Shown in pieces: positions 28,601 to 35,200 of a stretch of 64,000 nucleotides of DNA (position 1 is its first letter; each line of letters begins with the position of its first letter). The DNA is from Antedon bifida (lineage: Eukaryota > Echinodermata > Crinoidea > Comatulida > Antedonidae). Position numbers and translations under genes: made by a program. The stretch spans positions 17,920,501 through 17,984,500 of the forward strand of contig OY727094.1 in the NCBI GenBank assembly GCA_963402885.1. The letters are read 5' to 3'. Under the pieces are notes generated by a model, which was not told the DNA's origin, did not search any database, and worked only from the letters and a program-made list of their open reading frames with translations.

Positions 28601-31600
28601 CCTGTTCGTGACATTAGCAGAACCCTGAGGTCTGCGAGTAAGCCTCTACTCGAAATCCCGTTTGGTCGTACAGAAAGAATTAGATCTTCACCAGTCCCTT
28701 TTTTAGTCCGACTCATTAATGATGAATATTGAATAGGCTGGCACTATTTTAACTTACAGGTGGACCAATTTTAATGTGTTAATTTTTTTAAATTACCTTT
28801 TATACATACTGTATTTATATATTTTTATCAAATTTTGTAAAATACTACTTTTCAGCCTTTTGGCTGCCGTTGTATTTTGATGTCTTTTTATGAATAAATA
28901 TACCTAAATATATACATTTAACTGATACATTTAATCAACTGCAGGTGGTGCCACCATTCACCTGATATTAAGCACCAAAATGGCAAAATGTATATAAGCT
29001 AAAAAGGAAGAAGAGCAACATTTTAGGTTCAAGTAGTAATTAGTGGTTCAGTCTATAATACTACACTATATTATTTAGTAGCAACTTCAATAGCAATGCC
29101 TCTATTAAAACAAAAACCATCTCCGACGACCCAAATAGTTCGATGTAGCCTGCCATACAATATTGCCTTAAATTTAGTAATCGCTTTTTTAAATTGCCAG
29201 TTTGACTGTCCGATGCACTCAGTCTGTAGGCTCAAACAGTCACAGGTAGTCTAATTAATAAGTAGTTTATTGCACTTGTTTATCAAAAAAGAGAAACAGA
29301 AATATTGCTTATTAAATTAAATAAATTCAAGAATCAATATGAATCAACGTTAAATGATTAAGGCACAATTTATAAATTATTCAAAACGACAGAAACACAT
29401 CCAAACATGCATGATGCTTTATTGACCAAATGTTCACCGATTCTATTTGCGAATGCGAACAATAAAATGATCTTTAACAAAAAAAAAATAGTCAAGATAC
29501 TGTATACTGGTCAGTTGTAAGCATAAAAAAAATGATTAGGTGTAATGTGTAATGTAATTAAGGTGTAATTTACGAGTGACCTGTCATGGCAATTCCATGT
29601 GAATAATTGTAGTCAGCAAAATGTGAAAATATTTTTTAAAATACACAAATCGGACTATCGCAAAGGTTCAAAATTTGATGTTAACAAAGATGGCAGCCAT
29701 TTTTTTAAAATACTAGTAACCGCTTGTCATAGACAGCTGTATCTGGTGTCAAATTACTCAAAATATATATGTTTGTTAAGTATCAGCTGCTGCTTTTACA
29801 GGTTTTTTCGAGATCTTTTTGAACTTTCGTAAGTCCTTGATTGTGTGTCGATAATGTTGAAATTTTCTTTGCTGCATTGATCTAGGCAATTCCTATTGTT
29901 GATAATATTTGTATTTATGTGAATTTTTATCCCTACCCATATGTTCTTGAATCCTTGTCTTTAGATAGACGATCAAAAGGAATGAATAAATTAGATAATA
30001 TTAGTGCTAGTGGCAAACCCATACTTACTTCGTAGATTTGTTGATAATATGCATTATCATTGTAAACAAAATGAGTGGTTGAATTAATTTGCTTAAATGC
30101 TTTGTTATTATAGTTATATGTTCCTATTCAAGAGATGATTGGTCTTGTTTTTGGTGATCCATCACTGTCAAAGTCCATGTGAGTTTTGGTAAACCATAAT
30201 AATCTTCCGGGTGCGAACATTTTGGGTAGATATCTTTTTAGGTCGCTTCATCTAACTCGCCTGTTTTGTACTAGTTTCGTAAGAATTGTTGTAAAGATCC
30301 CTCCCTTTTGATTCTAGAGTCTAATACATGGAGTTTTGTAAATTTTGTTGGGTCGTCAATAATTCTGTACATTGCTCGATAATCATAATGTTAACTTTGG
30401 CGCCTTTATTCGTTCTAATTATAATAATATCTTTGTTTTTCTTTAAACCAATTGAGGTCTTAATCGTGTCCATGTCCTTTCTTGATGGTTTGTAGGTATT
30501 ATTAAACATGTGTGTGCAATCTTCTGCCTTGATGTTATCAATAATTTCTTGTAGCATTTTATAACCGATCAATTTAAAGCAAGCAAATTACTGTTTTGTT
30601 TTAAGATAGTAGGCCTATTGTACATTGTATTGTATATTGTATGGACAAAAAAATGCATTTTGAAAAACAATTGGTTTTTTTCCTGCCAAATTGCAGGCCA
30701 TATTGGATTCTGTCATGACGATGTCATTGTATTGACTTGATTCATCAACTACTATGAGATGTAAAAAGTAAACCTCTGCTAATTTTAATCATCATAACAC
30801 AACTCCAAGTAACAAACCGTGAATTGGTTTTCCATATCTCCTATATATAGGAGTGAGTGAGTGGACATTTGTATATTGTAAACAATGTACTACTACAGTA
30901 ATGGATTTAATATTTCATATGAAAGAAACAAAAAACATGCAGTGCAACCTACTACTACAAGAAATACTTTGCCTTATCAATGACCAAATAACCTACAATT
31001 CAAATACTAAATAGAAATGTTATAGTTGATATCATGTAAAAAGTCGAGAAAAATATGCATTATGCCTGCAGAAATACAGTGCAACCTACTACATCAGACC
31101 GAAAAATTTGTACAATTCAAATACTAAAATGGTGCTATCCTGTACATAAATACACAAGTCAGATTTAATAATTTAACAAATTTATAAAAAAAGAGACAGC
31201 AGGTACCAATCCTCTGGTCATGTTGATATCTTTACCCCAACCCCATCATTCATAGACACAGTATCATGAATGCTGATAATACTATCGATTGACAGTAAGT
31301 AAATTTATGTGAACCAAAAGATTATTTCTTAATAGGTGTTACTGCCGAAAATAAGAAAAAATATGAAGGTATTAACAAGTAGCCTCTATACTGTAATAAA
31401 ATAATTACATTCTTTAGGAATGCATTTTGTGCAATTCTGTTTCAGGAACAAGCATTTTAATCTAAAATTAATAAGTACAAAATTTAGAATTCTGATCATG
31501 AATGCGATTACAAAAATTAATTTATGACTTACATTATTTTGTTGGTCCACTGCTGCTGCCATGTCTACCAATGTTTGGCAGACATCGACGTGACCACATT

Positions 31601-31631
31601 GTGCACCCACATGCAATGCTGTATCGCCATC
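1139..31631 (-). CDS. ROCO-family protein: ankyrin repeats, Roc GTPase, COR, death-effector-like C terminus
   Basis: Exons joined by GT-AG sites with matching codon phase: 31631-31533, 15761-15657, 13714-13604, 12386-12302, 11440-11278, 10831-10731, 10374-10306, 10187-10057, 8418-8329, 8216-8028, 6908-6666, 6098-5904, 5737-5576, 5370-5083, 4281-4071, 2453-2409, 2264-2220, 1663-1139. This gives about 950 codons without a stop. Residue numbers from the first visible exon: ankyrin repeats 1-115, P-loop GKEGAGKTS ~171-179, STDGI ~195-199, WDYAGQ ~275-280, THVD ~366-369, COR ~380-740, linker repeats ~748-777, death-effector-like bundle ~780-950. Roc-COR proteins bind and hydrolyse GTP and act as scaffolds in cytoplasmic signalling; ankyrin and death-fold ends suggest partner binding in an innate-immune or cell-death pathway (inference). 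No start codon or promoter was found, so more ankyrin exons may lie upstream. Membership of the 31.5-kb exon is likely but rests on phase and exon style. Confidence 0.85.
2220..2264 (-). CDS. ROCO cassette exon 17 (15-residue linker repeat)
   Basis: Exactly 45 bp between acceptor ATTAG and donor GTATAG, phase 1 at both ends. With the carried G it reads DAPTAAPLAASSLGT. It is a duplicate of the exon at 2409-2453, with matching 3' halves (GGCTGCAAGCTCATTA against GACTACAGGCTCATTA). Being symmetric, it can be skipped or repeated without changing frame. The sequence is low-complexity, so this is probably a flexible spacer between COR and the death-fold domain. Confidence 0.75.
2409..2453 (-). CDS. 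ROCO cassette exon 16 (15-residue linker repeat)
   Basis: 45 bp between acceptor TTTGCATAG and donor GTTAGT, phase 1-1, reading DTTATTPLTTGSLQT with the carried G. Thr/Pro/Ser-rich, so possibly glycosylated or phosphorylated (inference). Paralogue of the exon at 2220-2264, about 190 bp away, including some flanking intron sequence. Confidence 0.75.
3793..3834 (-). pseudogene. decayed third linker cassette exon
   Basis: On the minus strand, CAAGCTCATCTGTGGCAG followed by GTTTGT matches the 3' half and donor of the two 45-bp cassette exons. Using the best acceptor (CCCTGCAG) puts a TAA straight after the join; another AG slightly upstream keeps the frame open but ends in phase 0, which does not fit the next exon. 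It looks like a third copy that has lost function. Confidence 0.5.
4071..4281 (-). CDS. ROCO exon 15 (end of COR region)
   Basis: Acceptor TTTGTAG, donor GTTAGT. It starts in phase 0 and ends with one base (G). Encodes 70 residues, including QLETVLVTREGVGYNLCVLC, a Cys/His-containing CTACNPAEKPHLHD stretch and the end IHLKWLFLE. Continuity of frame from the previous exon and into the linker cassettes supports it. Confidence 0.8.
5083..5370 (-). CDS. ROCO exon 14 (COR, C-terminal part)
   Basis: Acceptor ATCTGCAG, donor GTTTGG (weak but GT). 96 codons, phase 0-0. Begins VTEGDRVFLVPSRM, a typical COR stretch where the winged-helix part leads to the C-terminal COR subdomain (F.VPS.L pattern), then SIYLTPVDFLPNAVYNTLVV resembling the conserved 'P.G.F..L'-type COR segment. 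Confidence 0.85.
5576..5737 (-). CDS. ROCO exon 13 (COR winged-helix part)
   Basis: Acceptor AAATATAG, donor GTAAGT. 54 codons, phase 0-0. Sequence KQMRVLWKRLDEEGILEERL followed by LRYLWEQE, then FGLLFEKLK, matches the COR pattern LW..L...GIL...LL..LW and 'M..FGL'. Confidence 0.9.
5904..6098 (-). CDS. ROCO exon 12 (COR)
   Basis: Acceptor GTATTAG, donor GTAGGT. 65 codons, phase 0-0. Contains EYMNDIGIILHSSSNKKL and TVITDLQMMIQMVTKVITVV, matching the COR signature 'L...G.I.hf......L...VI..P.WL...v..v', although the usual PQW Trp is replaced by QMM here. Confidence 0.9.
6185..6573. mobile_element. MITE with ~43-bp terminal inverted repeats
   Basis: The left end reads TAGGCCAGGACGCGTA and then CAGGATGAACGTGGGCA. 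The right end read backwards gives TAGTCCTGGCGGCGTA and CAGGACGAACGTGGGCA. The ~390-bp element has no coding sequence and lies in an intron of the ROCO gene. Ends start with TA, so a TA target duplication is possible. Superfamily not assigned. Confidence 0.7.
6666..6908 (-). CDS. ROCO exon 11 (Roc-COR junction)
   Basis: Acceptor TTGAAG, donor GTAAAG. 81 codons, phase 0-0. Contains HHVDREMYMVDNTMKSPEGI, as in the Roc-COR segment where the chain runs '..F.VdN......gi..L...i', then VREVPVKWVNLQESLQRI, matching the conserved 'P..W..L...L'. Confidence 0.9.
6909..8027. other. ROCO intron with a small dispersed repeat pair
   Basis: No coding signal. A degenerate direct repeat covers about 7083-7150 and 7216-7290 (both contain ACAATTTA.ATCAA and CCATCTTGGA). 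Around 7338-7395 there is a cluster of TGATCA/GATCA words that can fold on itself. No transposon protein remnant was seen. Confidence 0.45.
8028..8216 (-). CDS. ROCO exon 10 (Roc G4 motif)
   Basis: Acceptor ATTTTAG, donor GTAAAT. 63 codons, phase 0-0. Contains MNLFWIRSIYEHT (the W..SI helix of Roc domains) and ICLVATHVDKL, the G4 guanine-specificity motif in its usual Roc form THxD. Confidence 0.95.
8329..8418 (-). CDS. ROCO exon 9 (Roc, after switch II)
   Basis: Acceptor TTTCCAG, donor GTAAGT. 30 codons, phase 0-0. FFLTNTVSYCVAFNVMDNLD corresponds to the Roc strand 'FL.....Y..VFn......' that follows the WDYAGQ switch II. Confidence 0.92.
8521..8617. mobile_element. small hairpin MITE
   Basis: Imperfect inverted repeat: CTATTTGCACACTAC, CTGTTTCATC and GTGATAAAA on the left are mirrored by TTTTATCAC, ATGAAACA and TAGTGCGCAAATAAATAG on the right. 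About 97 bp, intronic, non-coding. Confidence 0.5.
8724..8995. repeat. three tandem copies of an 89-bp unit
   Basis: Copies start near 8731, 8820 and 8909. The unit includes ATTGTGATACCAGACCC, CAGGACTGTGGTTCC and ATGTGTATTACTATGTATG. Copies 2 and 3 look identical by eye, indicating recent expansion. Lies in the intron between Roc exons 8 and 9. Confidence 0.95.
9236..9400. repeat. two tandem copies of an ~80-bp unit
   Basis: TTCAGCTCGCATTGATACAC and GTGGTAATTTCTTA recur at 9288 and 9368. Each copy is preceded by a related AAGAGGG.TG....GT stretch; a fragment of a third lies just upstream. Confidence 0.85.
10057..10187 (-). CDS. ROCO exon 8 (Roc switch II, G3)
   Basis: Acceptor TTTTGTAG, donor GTATGT. 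131 bp entered in phase 1, leaving in phase 0. Encodes NVGTWAKFKN, then a basic KMVRRKEK stretch and SVWDYAGQLDYYITH, the Roc G3/switch II motif (DxxGQ). An internal GTATGT at 10151 is not used as donor because the reading frame continues through it. Confidence 0.93.
10306..10374 (-). CDS. ROCO exon 7 (Roc linker helix)
   Basis: 69 bp between acceptor TGTATAG and donor GTAGGC, phase 1-1. Encodes DIELSEQIRSHALGEKVDKR and LKE, a charged helix between switch I and switch II. Supported by phase continuity on both sides. Confidence 0.8.
10731..10831 (-). CDS. ROCO exon 6 (Roc switch I)
   Basis: Acceptor TAATAG, donor GTGAGA. Encodes RFNSAEQSTDGI, then VTTTVFQAKKDCSQWKKI. The F....STDGI pattern directly after the P-loop helix is typical of Roc domains. 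Confidence 0.9.
11278..11440 (-). CDS. ROCO exon 5 (Roc P-loop)
   Basis: Acceptor TCATAATAG, donor GTAACA. Encodes a helical lead-in (KHAIKIYKEELKTGS) and CMFLGKEGAGKTSCVKAMVG, the Walker A/G1 motif with the invariant GxxGxGKT/S. Enters in phase 1 and leaves in phase 2, both matched by neighbours. Confidence 0.95.
11660..12130. repeat. dispersed repeat, related copies at 25.99 and 46.5 kb
   Basis: The stretch starting GTATTGTCCCCCAAAACATG and containing CACTTCCGTAGAAAAA reappears inverted at about 46.50-46.64 kb. The stretch with CATTGGCTGGCAGCCAATTT and TTGCTTTAAATTAC reappears directly at about 25.99-26.13 kb. It lies in the intron upstream of the P-loop exon. Probably a MITE family; termini not resolved. 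Confidence 0.65.
12302..12386 (-). CDS. ROCO exon 4 (last partial ankyrin, lead-in to Roc)
   Basis: Acceptor TTTTTAG, donor GTAAGT. Starts in phase 0 with EGKTPESVVET, the first half of an ankyrin-type repeat, then YITKKEKTVILNYFD. Ends with one base, matching exon 5. Confidence 0.8.
12781..13080. repeat. 35-bp tandem repeat (two ~17-bp sub-units)
   Basis: The unit AGAGGTGGTCACTTAAGAG plus AGGTGTGTTCTTTAAG recurs at 12831, 12866 and 12901, and decays on both sides into related GAGGT.GTC..TTA words up to about 13080. There are no unique spacers, so it is not CRISPR-like. Confidence 0.9.
13170..13325. repeat. degenerate ~30-bp tandem repeat
   Basis: The word TACTACATTAGCTGTTG and variants (TCTACATTAGCTGCTGTTG, TTTCTACATTAGCTGG) recur about six times. 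Confidence 0.65.
13604..13714 (-). CDS. ROCO exon 3 (ankyrin repeat)
   Basis: 111 bp, acceptor TTTCCACAG, donor GTAATC, phase 0-0. Encodes NGNPPLYEYLIQG and EIVKFLIKKDSALLTLLNK, a one-repeat ankyrin exon with NGN.PL in place of G.TPLH. The repeat is diverged (His replaced by Tyr). Confidence 0.85.
13715..15110. other. ROCO intron, mostly unassigned
   Basis: No gene seen. About 14250-14450 (GGGAGGTTTTATGAAATCATG, CAGGGCGCTATAATATTTTTG) resembles 54440-54560, so a dispersed repeat is present. The rest is unassigned AT-rich DNA. Confidence 0.5.
15120..15545. mobile_element. SINE/MITE-like dispersed repeat with CA-rich tract and TAA-rich end
   Basis: Contains two diverged tandem halves, 15200-15320 and 15335-15440, sharing GATCATTGTGGC, TTTGGTGAGAATCGGATAAA and AACTGT.G.CTC.AGGC. 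A (CA)n-like tract (15449-15484), AACCTCCTTGGCGGAGGTAA and ATT/TAA-rich DNA follow. Sequences of this style are common interspersed repeats in marine invertebrates (general knowledge); I did not identify the family. Present in an intron of the ROCO gene. Confidence 0.6.
15657..15761 (-). CDS. ROCO exon 2 (ankyrin repeat)
   Basis: 105 bp, acceptor CTTTCCAG, donor GTAATA, phase 0-0. Encodes NGNTPLHEHLTG and LEMVTCLINKGASVTSQNK, a clear single ankyrin repeat (NG.TPLH...V..LI..GA). A duplicate lies at 15923-16075. Confidence 0.9.
15660..16265. repeat. ~300-bp tandem duplication around an ankyrin exon
   Basis: The exon plus flank (AAGAGGTCATAATCATCAGG, TTTTATAGCAGACATAAAAA, GGCTAGTGCCACTCACTTAC, ATAAATATGTAAATTCC) occurs as copy 1 at about 15660-15975 and copy 2 at about 15985-16265. 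Confidence 0.85.
15923..16075 (-). CDS. duplicate ankyrin exon, status uncertain
   Basis: Acceptor CTTTCCAG. Reads KGNTPLHAHLTRRY and LEMVTCPINKGASEVVHLQNK, clearly copied from the exon at 15657-15761. The matching donor after QNK is lost (AAG followed by A-run), but the frame stays open for 13 more codons to a consensus donor CCG|GTAAGT in phase 0. It could be a longer functional exon or a decaying duplicate; I cannot decide without transcripts. Confidence 0.5.
16266..16876. other. unassigned intronic sequence
   Basis: AT-rich, with homopolymer runs; no coding, RNA or repeat structure that I can support. Confidence 0.4.
16877..19481. mobile_element. TIR element with inverted arrays of a ~330-bp unit
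   Basis: The left end TAGTCCAGTAAAGATAAG and AACCTAGAACAAATTGCAAC are mirrored at the right end (AATTTGTTCTAGGTT, TTACTGGACTA). Flanks on both sides are ATCT, a possible 4-bp target duplication. The left arm carries three tandem copies of a ~330-bp unit (TTTACCAAAATCGGAC, CTCCTTAACGGTTGG, TGACGTCATA); the right arm carries one complete and one partial copy inverted. The 2.6-kb element has a 0.95-kb middle containing a decayed coding remnant. Its ends resemble those of the 32230-35872 element. Confidence 0.85.
18228..18495 (-). pseudogene. decayed coding remnant inside the TIR element
   Basis: On the minus strand, FNEHITRTFNNVPTRLKNHQ and then, after a frameshift near a TAA, KEKRSALAKKRRDEIYSKQE and LFRPKLKKDIRKANE read as protein-like, charged sequence. 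It is a candidate relic of the element's own protein; I do not recognise a transposase catalytic motif. Confidence 0.4.
19630..19755 (-). mobile_element. tRNA-derived SINE (head region)
   Basis: Minus strand carries an A-box-like TGGCTTGGTGG (19740-19730) and a B-box GGTTCAAGTCC (19696-19686), the RNA polymerase III internal promoter, in a tRNA-like region. It is bordered by the inverted words GAGTGGAGTTGT and ACAACTCCACTC. It does not fold as a complete tRNA, so it is SINE-like rather than a gene. Confidence 0.65.
19791..21409. other. unassigned intronic sequence
   Basis: No gene or transposon signature seen. Short open frames at 20.2-20.6 kb are hydrophobic and AT-driven, without family features. 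Confidence 0.4.
21410..22566. repeat. direct repeat pair (~125 bp) 1 kb apart
   Basis: 21414-21530 and 22431-22563 share GGAATGAAACTA, CTGTATTCA.GTTGGATAAG, TATTCAGATTAAGGTGT and ATTCAGATGGGTA. No coding function visible; the DNA between them is unassigned. Confidence 0.7.
22567..23829. other. unassigned intronic sequence
   Basis: T-rich tracts and nothing that I can identify. The open frame at 23.69-23.99 kb partly overlaps the inverted repeat below and has no recognisable domain. Confidence 0.4.
24745..25240 (-). pseudogene. relic of a LINE reverse-transcriptase C-terminus (zf-RVT-like)
   Basis: Minus strand reads KLKLWKIVETDLCKKG, ENEKHMIFLCKTIQPVW: the C....E...H...C......W pattern of the zinc-binding segment after the RT domain of some non-LTR retrotransposons. 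After a stop it continues with NNLLKEENVSQTIWNVYKTE, again typical of that region. The catalytic RT part is absent. Family assignment is by pattern only. Confidence 0.5.
25855..25985. repeat. dispersed repeat with ACCGACCGAC core, copy 1
   Basis: TTAACAAGGCC.TATACATGGC, AATTTGAGTTAGTGTTTACC and GACCGACCGACATAGT recur at 45862-45965. Non-coding. Confidence 0.75.
26716..27797. other. unassigned intronic sequence with small dispersed repeats
   Basis: 27195-27230 (AAATAAAAATTTGAAGTTGC) recurs at 52085, and 27352-27415 (GAAGAAAGAACAAT, AAATATTTCTTGTTTA) recurs near 53953. Otherwise nothing assignable. Confidence 0.5.
27814..28913 (+). pseudogene. 5'-truncated non-LTR retrotransposon (CR1/L2-like RT fragment)
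   Basis: Flanked by a 16-bp direct repeat ACATTTAACTGATACA (27798-27813 and 28914-28929), the mark of target-primed insertion. Reads VDFTKGFDRVD, then after an in-frame deletion of roughly 40 residues CGVPQGTKLGPLLF, WKYVDDLTLSE and the C-terminal CRRLYTL...YIRPLVEYACPVWHSS. A frameshift near 28450 shifts the rest (LVNRRVQLLLKFGKGI, ending 28732). The 3' UTR ends with ATGAATAAATATACC. Same broad family as the intact LINE at 39 kb, but a different lineage. Confidence 0.9.
28930..29929. other. unassigned intronic sequence
   Basis: No gene, RNA or repeat structure that I can support. Confidence 0.4.
29930..30600 (-). pseudogene. Penelope-like retroelement relic
   Basis: Minus strand reads KKNKDIIIIRTNKGAKVNI (compare the 'DI.I..ADKG..VVI' start of Penelope-like RTs), YRIIDDPTKFTKLH, GELDEAT then a stop and KDIYPKCSHPEDYYGLPKTH, KTRPIIS, THFVYNDNAYYQQIY and, after a deletion, GLPLALILSNL (compare GSPLSPILAN). 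Several stops and deletions break it; the catalytic YVDD region is gone. The order of blocks fits Penelope-like RT. Confidence 0.75.
30601..31532. other. ROCO intron, unassigned
   Basis: Short repeated phrases (CAGTGCAACCTACTAC at about 30940 and 31078, AATTCAAATACTAAA) suggest a small local duplication. No coding sequence. Confidence 0.45.
31533..31631 (-). CDS. ankyrin-repeat exon, probably ROCO exon 1 of those visible
   Basis: Exactly 99 bp (33 codons, one ankyrin repeat), acceptor AAATAG, donor GTAAGT, phase 0-0. Encodes DGDTALHVGAQCGHVDVCQT and LVDMAAAVDQQNN, a canonical repeat with TALH, GH.DV...L and final NN. Each ankyrin exon at 13.6 and 15.7 kb has the same start (xG.TPL) and phase, which is why I join it to that gene across a 15.8-kb intron (15.5 kb to the duplicate exon). 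Confidence 0.85.
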
Positions 31632-31788
31632 CTATTTAACAAAAATATATACATGTTAGAAAAATGCACATATTTTTGTTATTTTATTTTCATTATTATT
31701 CATATATTCATTTTTATTTACCATATGTATGGATGCATGCAATAACAAAAAACAGACAAACATACAAAAAGTGGTGAATTTCCACCCC

Positions 31789-32099
31789 TGTCATAATATT
31801 ATGTTTCTCAGTTCCTGTGGTTAAAGAATGTCTTAGACTAGGTCTGCTAAATTTATTAGCAAACAAAAATCTTATAATTTTGGTGGGAAACTTTGGAGGG
31901 AAAATGTTATCCTCCTCTGAAGCCCCTAATTTGCATGTTCAGTATAAGTAGTAAAATGTTATAGATATAGGGGAGAAGAGAAAATAAGATAGATAGATAA
32001 TAGTAGATAGACGTATAGAGTATAGAGAAGAAAGGTCTAGACTGGTAGAAAGTTGTATTAATACTGAGTTACAAGAAATAAAAGTTTTAGTTGAATACA
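31789..32099 (+). repeat. Gypsy 5' LTR
   Basis: Starts TGTCATAATATTATGTTTCT and ends TTGAATACA (TG...CA). Differs from the 3' LTR by a few substitutions and small indels, roughly 93-95% alike by eye, so the insertion is not recent. An A-run follows where a primer-binding site would be expected. Confidence 0.92.
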
Positions 32100-32229
32100 G
32101 TAAAAAAAAAAAAAGAAAAACAAATTCTACATGTTAATATGTTAAAGAGATGGTATGATAAAGTAGAAATAAGTAAAGATGGTTATTATGTAGTGACAAA
32201 TGTCCAGTCGATAGAAGAAGTAGACTTAA

Positions 32230-35200
32230 TAGTCCAGTCAATCTACAGTTTCAACTCCCAAAAGTAGACAAAATTGCAACAAAAGATTTTTTATATTCAA
32301 CTTGAAGTTAATTTTACGATAAAAAACATACAAAAAGTCTACCAAAATCGGACAACTGGAAAGGTGATAAAAAGACAATAAATCATAGCACTATTTCATT
32401 AAAATATCTTCGTATTCGGCGTAGTAATATTGTCAGAAATTGTTGTCTCTGATTGGTCGAATAAGTTTTGTGCTGTGTTGTTGTTACGACGGAAAATCAG
32501 ATATTCCACAACAAGTAATGACTTTAAATCTTGTAATCAGGTAATTTATTAATTTTTTTTTCATAATTCATAATTTTAAAAGCAACATTTACTCTTTCAT
32601 TAACTATTTAAACGAATGCGGCAATGTAAATTAGTCTTAGTAGATACGTAAAGAGAGATATAGCATAGGGAGCGGGGATCTACTCGCGATGTTGTTGAAA
32701 AACGTTACGTCACGCTAATTTGCGTGTACTGATGATGTAGGCCTCCGCTCGTCGTCGTGTACCACCTACACACGTTACCCATCCATGTAGCTAGCTAAAA
32801 GAAGACCGCCGATATAGGGGATGATACTAAAAACGATCTTAAATTTACTGTCATTTCAGCCTACTCTGACTAGGCGTGAAAAGACAAAATTCGGATATTA
32901 TTATATAGGCCTAGGGCCAACCGCTCTTCATTTTTTTAATGAATTAAGCACAAAAATAGGGCCTAGGTAAGCTTAGCTAGGCTAGCTTATACTGCCTAAT
33001 AATAAAAGGTCAGGCAGCCGCTCCTACCCGACCGGGCCATGGTCTAGATCTAATAGATAGGGCATATGCCTAGGTAGTAGGCACAGCTATGCACTATTCT
33101 TAACCCCGGAATGTATATATAATTAATATAAGAGTTGCCAACTTTTTAGTAACTTAAATAGTATAGTAGTGAGGCTAGGCCTCTAGTAATACTAATACTA
33201 GGCCTATTTATTTTTTATCAAACCTACTAGGCCTAGGCCTAGTAGGGCCTGGCCTATGCGATATACATTTCCTCTGTGTAAACTACAGATTATATTCTAT
33301 TAATGCATTTGTTGTGATATCTATTTCATTTACCTTAGATATCTTGTACTACTATTAAACAATGCAGTACTGTACTGCATCATTTGCAGAGAAACAATTG
33401 ATGAGAAGAGTTATAAATCTGTATCAATCAGACAGAAAGGTATGTTTAGTTACATTTTTCTCTGGCATTATACATCATTAATGTTTTTTTTCTAATACAT
33501 TTTCATCTTCAATGAACTAAAAAAACAAATGAAAGTTTGTTTTTCACTGTATAATTTTGTTACTACTATTTTAGGAGCAGATAGTGTGAATACAGCGAGC
33601 GTTCAAAGAGGATTGAAGCCCAATGCTGTTGCGGGGTCAGTGGTCCATACAAATTGCCAGAAGAATTACATAAACGTAAAGGTCATAAAATATGTACATG
33701 TGTACATTTTAAGATACATACATGCATGATCAAAACAGTTCCTTGACAATGGTTTCAGTGAACTATTGGCAAGTTATTAGTGTTTTATTAATGGTGATGT
33801 AGTGTTGACTGTTATACTTTATTGTAAAGTAAATAATTAATGTTTATGAATTGAATAGAGATATTAATATTTCAGAATGATTGACTTATATTTAACAGGG
33901 CAGAGAGTTAAATAGAAAATAGTCAATCTTTAAATGAATGAAATATTCTCTCCACTTCACGAAAAAATACATTCATTATTATTATAAACTTTTATTCAAT
34001 ATATGTGTAATTATTGTACTTATTACTTGAGTTTCCTGTCTCTTGTAATAAAAAATGTTTACATAAATGTACTTATACTTATTATTTGAGCTTCCCATCT
34101 CTTATGATAGTACAGTACAAATAATGTTGAAATACATACTTGTGTTTCAAGTACCGTAATTTAAAATGATATATAGTATAGTATATAATACTGGTGTATA
34201 TTATTACTAATTACTTTTAAATTTCTCATATTTTGTGTCAGTAATGCTGTTATGAAAAAATTCAAGTAAACACGACATCTCATATTTTTAAGAGCTATGC
34301 ATGTTATATTCAACATCTATTCATGAGATCTTGTTGACTAGTTTGTACCTGTACGTATTTGAGAATGATCAGATTTGGTTGAAAATATTAATGTTCAGAC
34401 TAAATATGTGTACAAATTACAAAAAAAAAATTAAAATAACTGGCTGGGTCGAGTTTATTTACTGGACTAGTATTTTATATGGCTACTGGAAAAATAATGC
34501 CACTGACCAGCTGCAGCATGTTAATTTATAAGTAGTGTTCGGGTAAATGATTTTTGTGTACATCTTATGAAAACTACAGTACTGCCATTATTAAAATGCA
34601 CATTGCACGACTGAAATATTTTATACATATACAGTAGTACATGTAAATGCATGTAAAAAGAAATGATGTGTGCAATATACTATAGTTACTGTATTTATGA
34701 AAATAAATATTGAGAAATTACTTTACAAAATGTAATTTGTGTTATTTGTCGTCCAATGTCGTATACAGTATTCGTAATAGGGCTAGATCTTAAATTATAC
34801 AGTATTAAAATAAAATAATCATGGGTTAACAAAATTAATTTATATTACAATTTATTTAAGGGCTATCCAAGGAGATATACTGTAATAAAATTCCTTCACT
34901 TGCTAGTGTTGCCCGAAAGCTCTGCTAATTTTTTCTGGCTGTTTTACTTTATCGTTTTGATTTATTAGCTTTTCGCTTTTTTTTTATCTCATTGTCATTT
35001 TTTCAGTAATTTGCCTTTGGATAAATAATAATTATATATATAATATACTTATTTAAATTAAAATAAAAGTCGGTCTCAGATGTTGACCTGTGTACAGTAG
35101 GGCTCTCCCACAATTGCCTAACGGTGGTAGTAGGCCTAGCTAGTCTAAAAATGTAGTGCAAGTGAGTGGCCCATAACGTAAGTAGGCTATTATTTATTGA

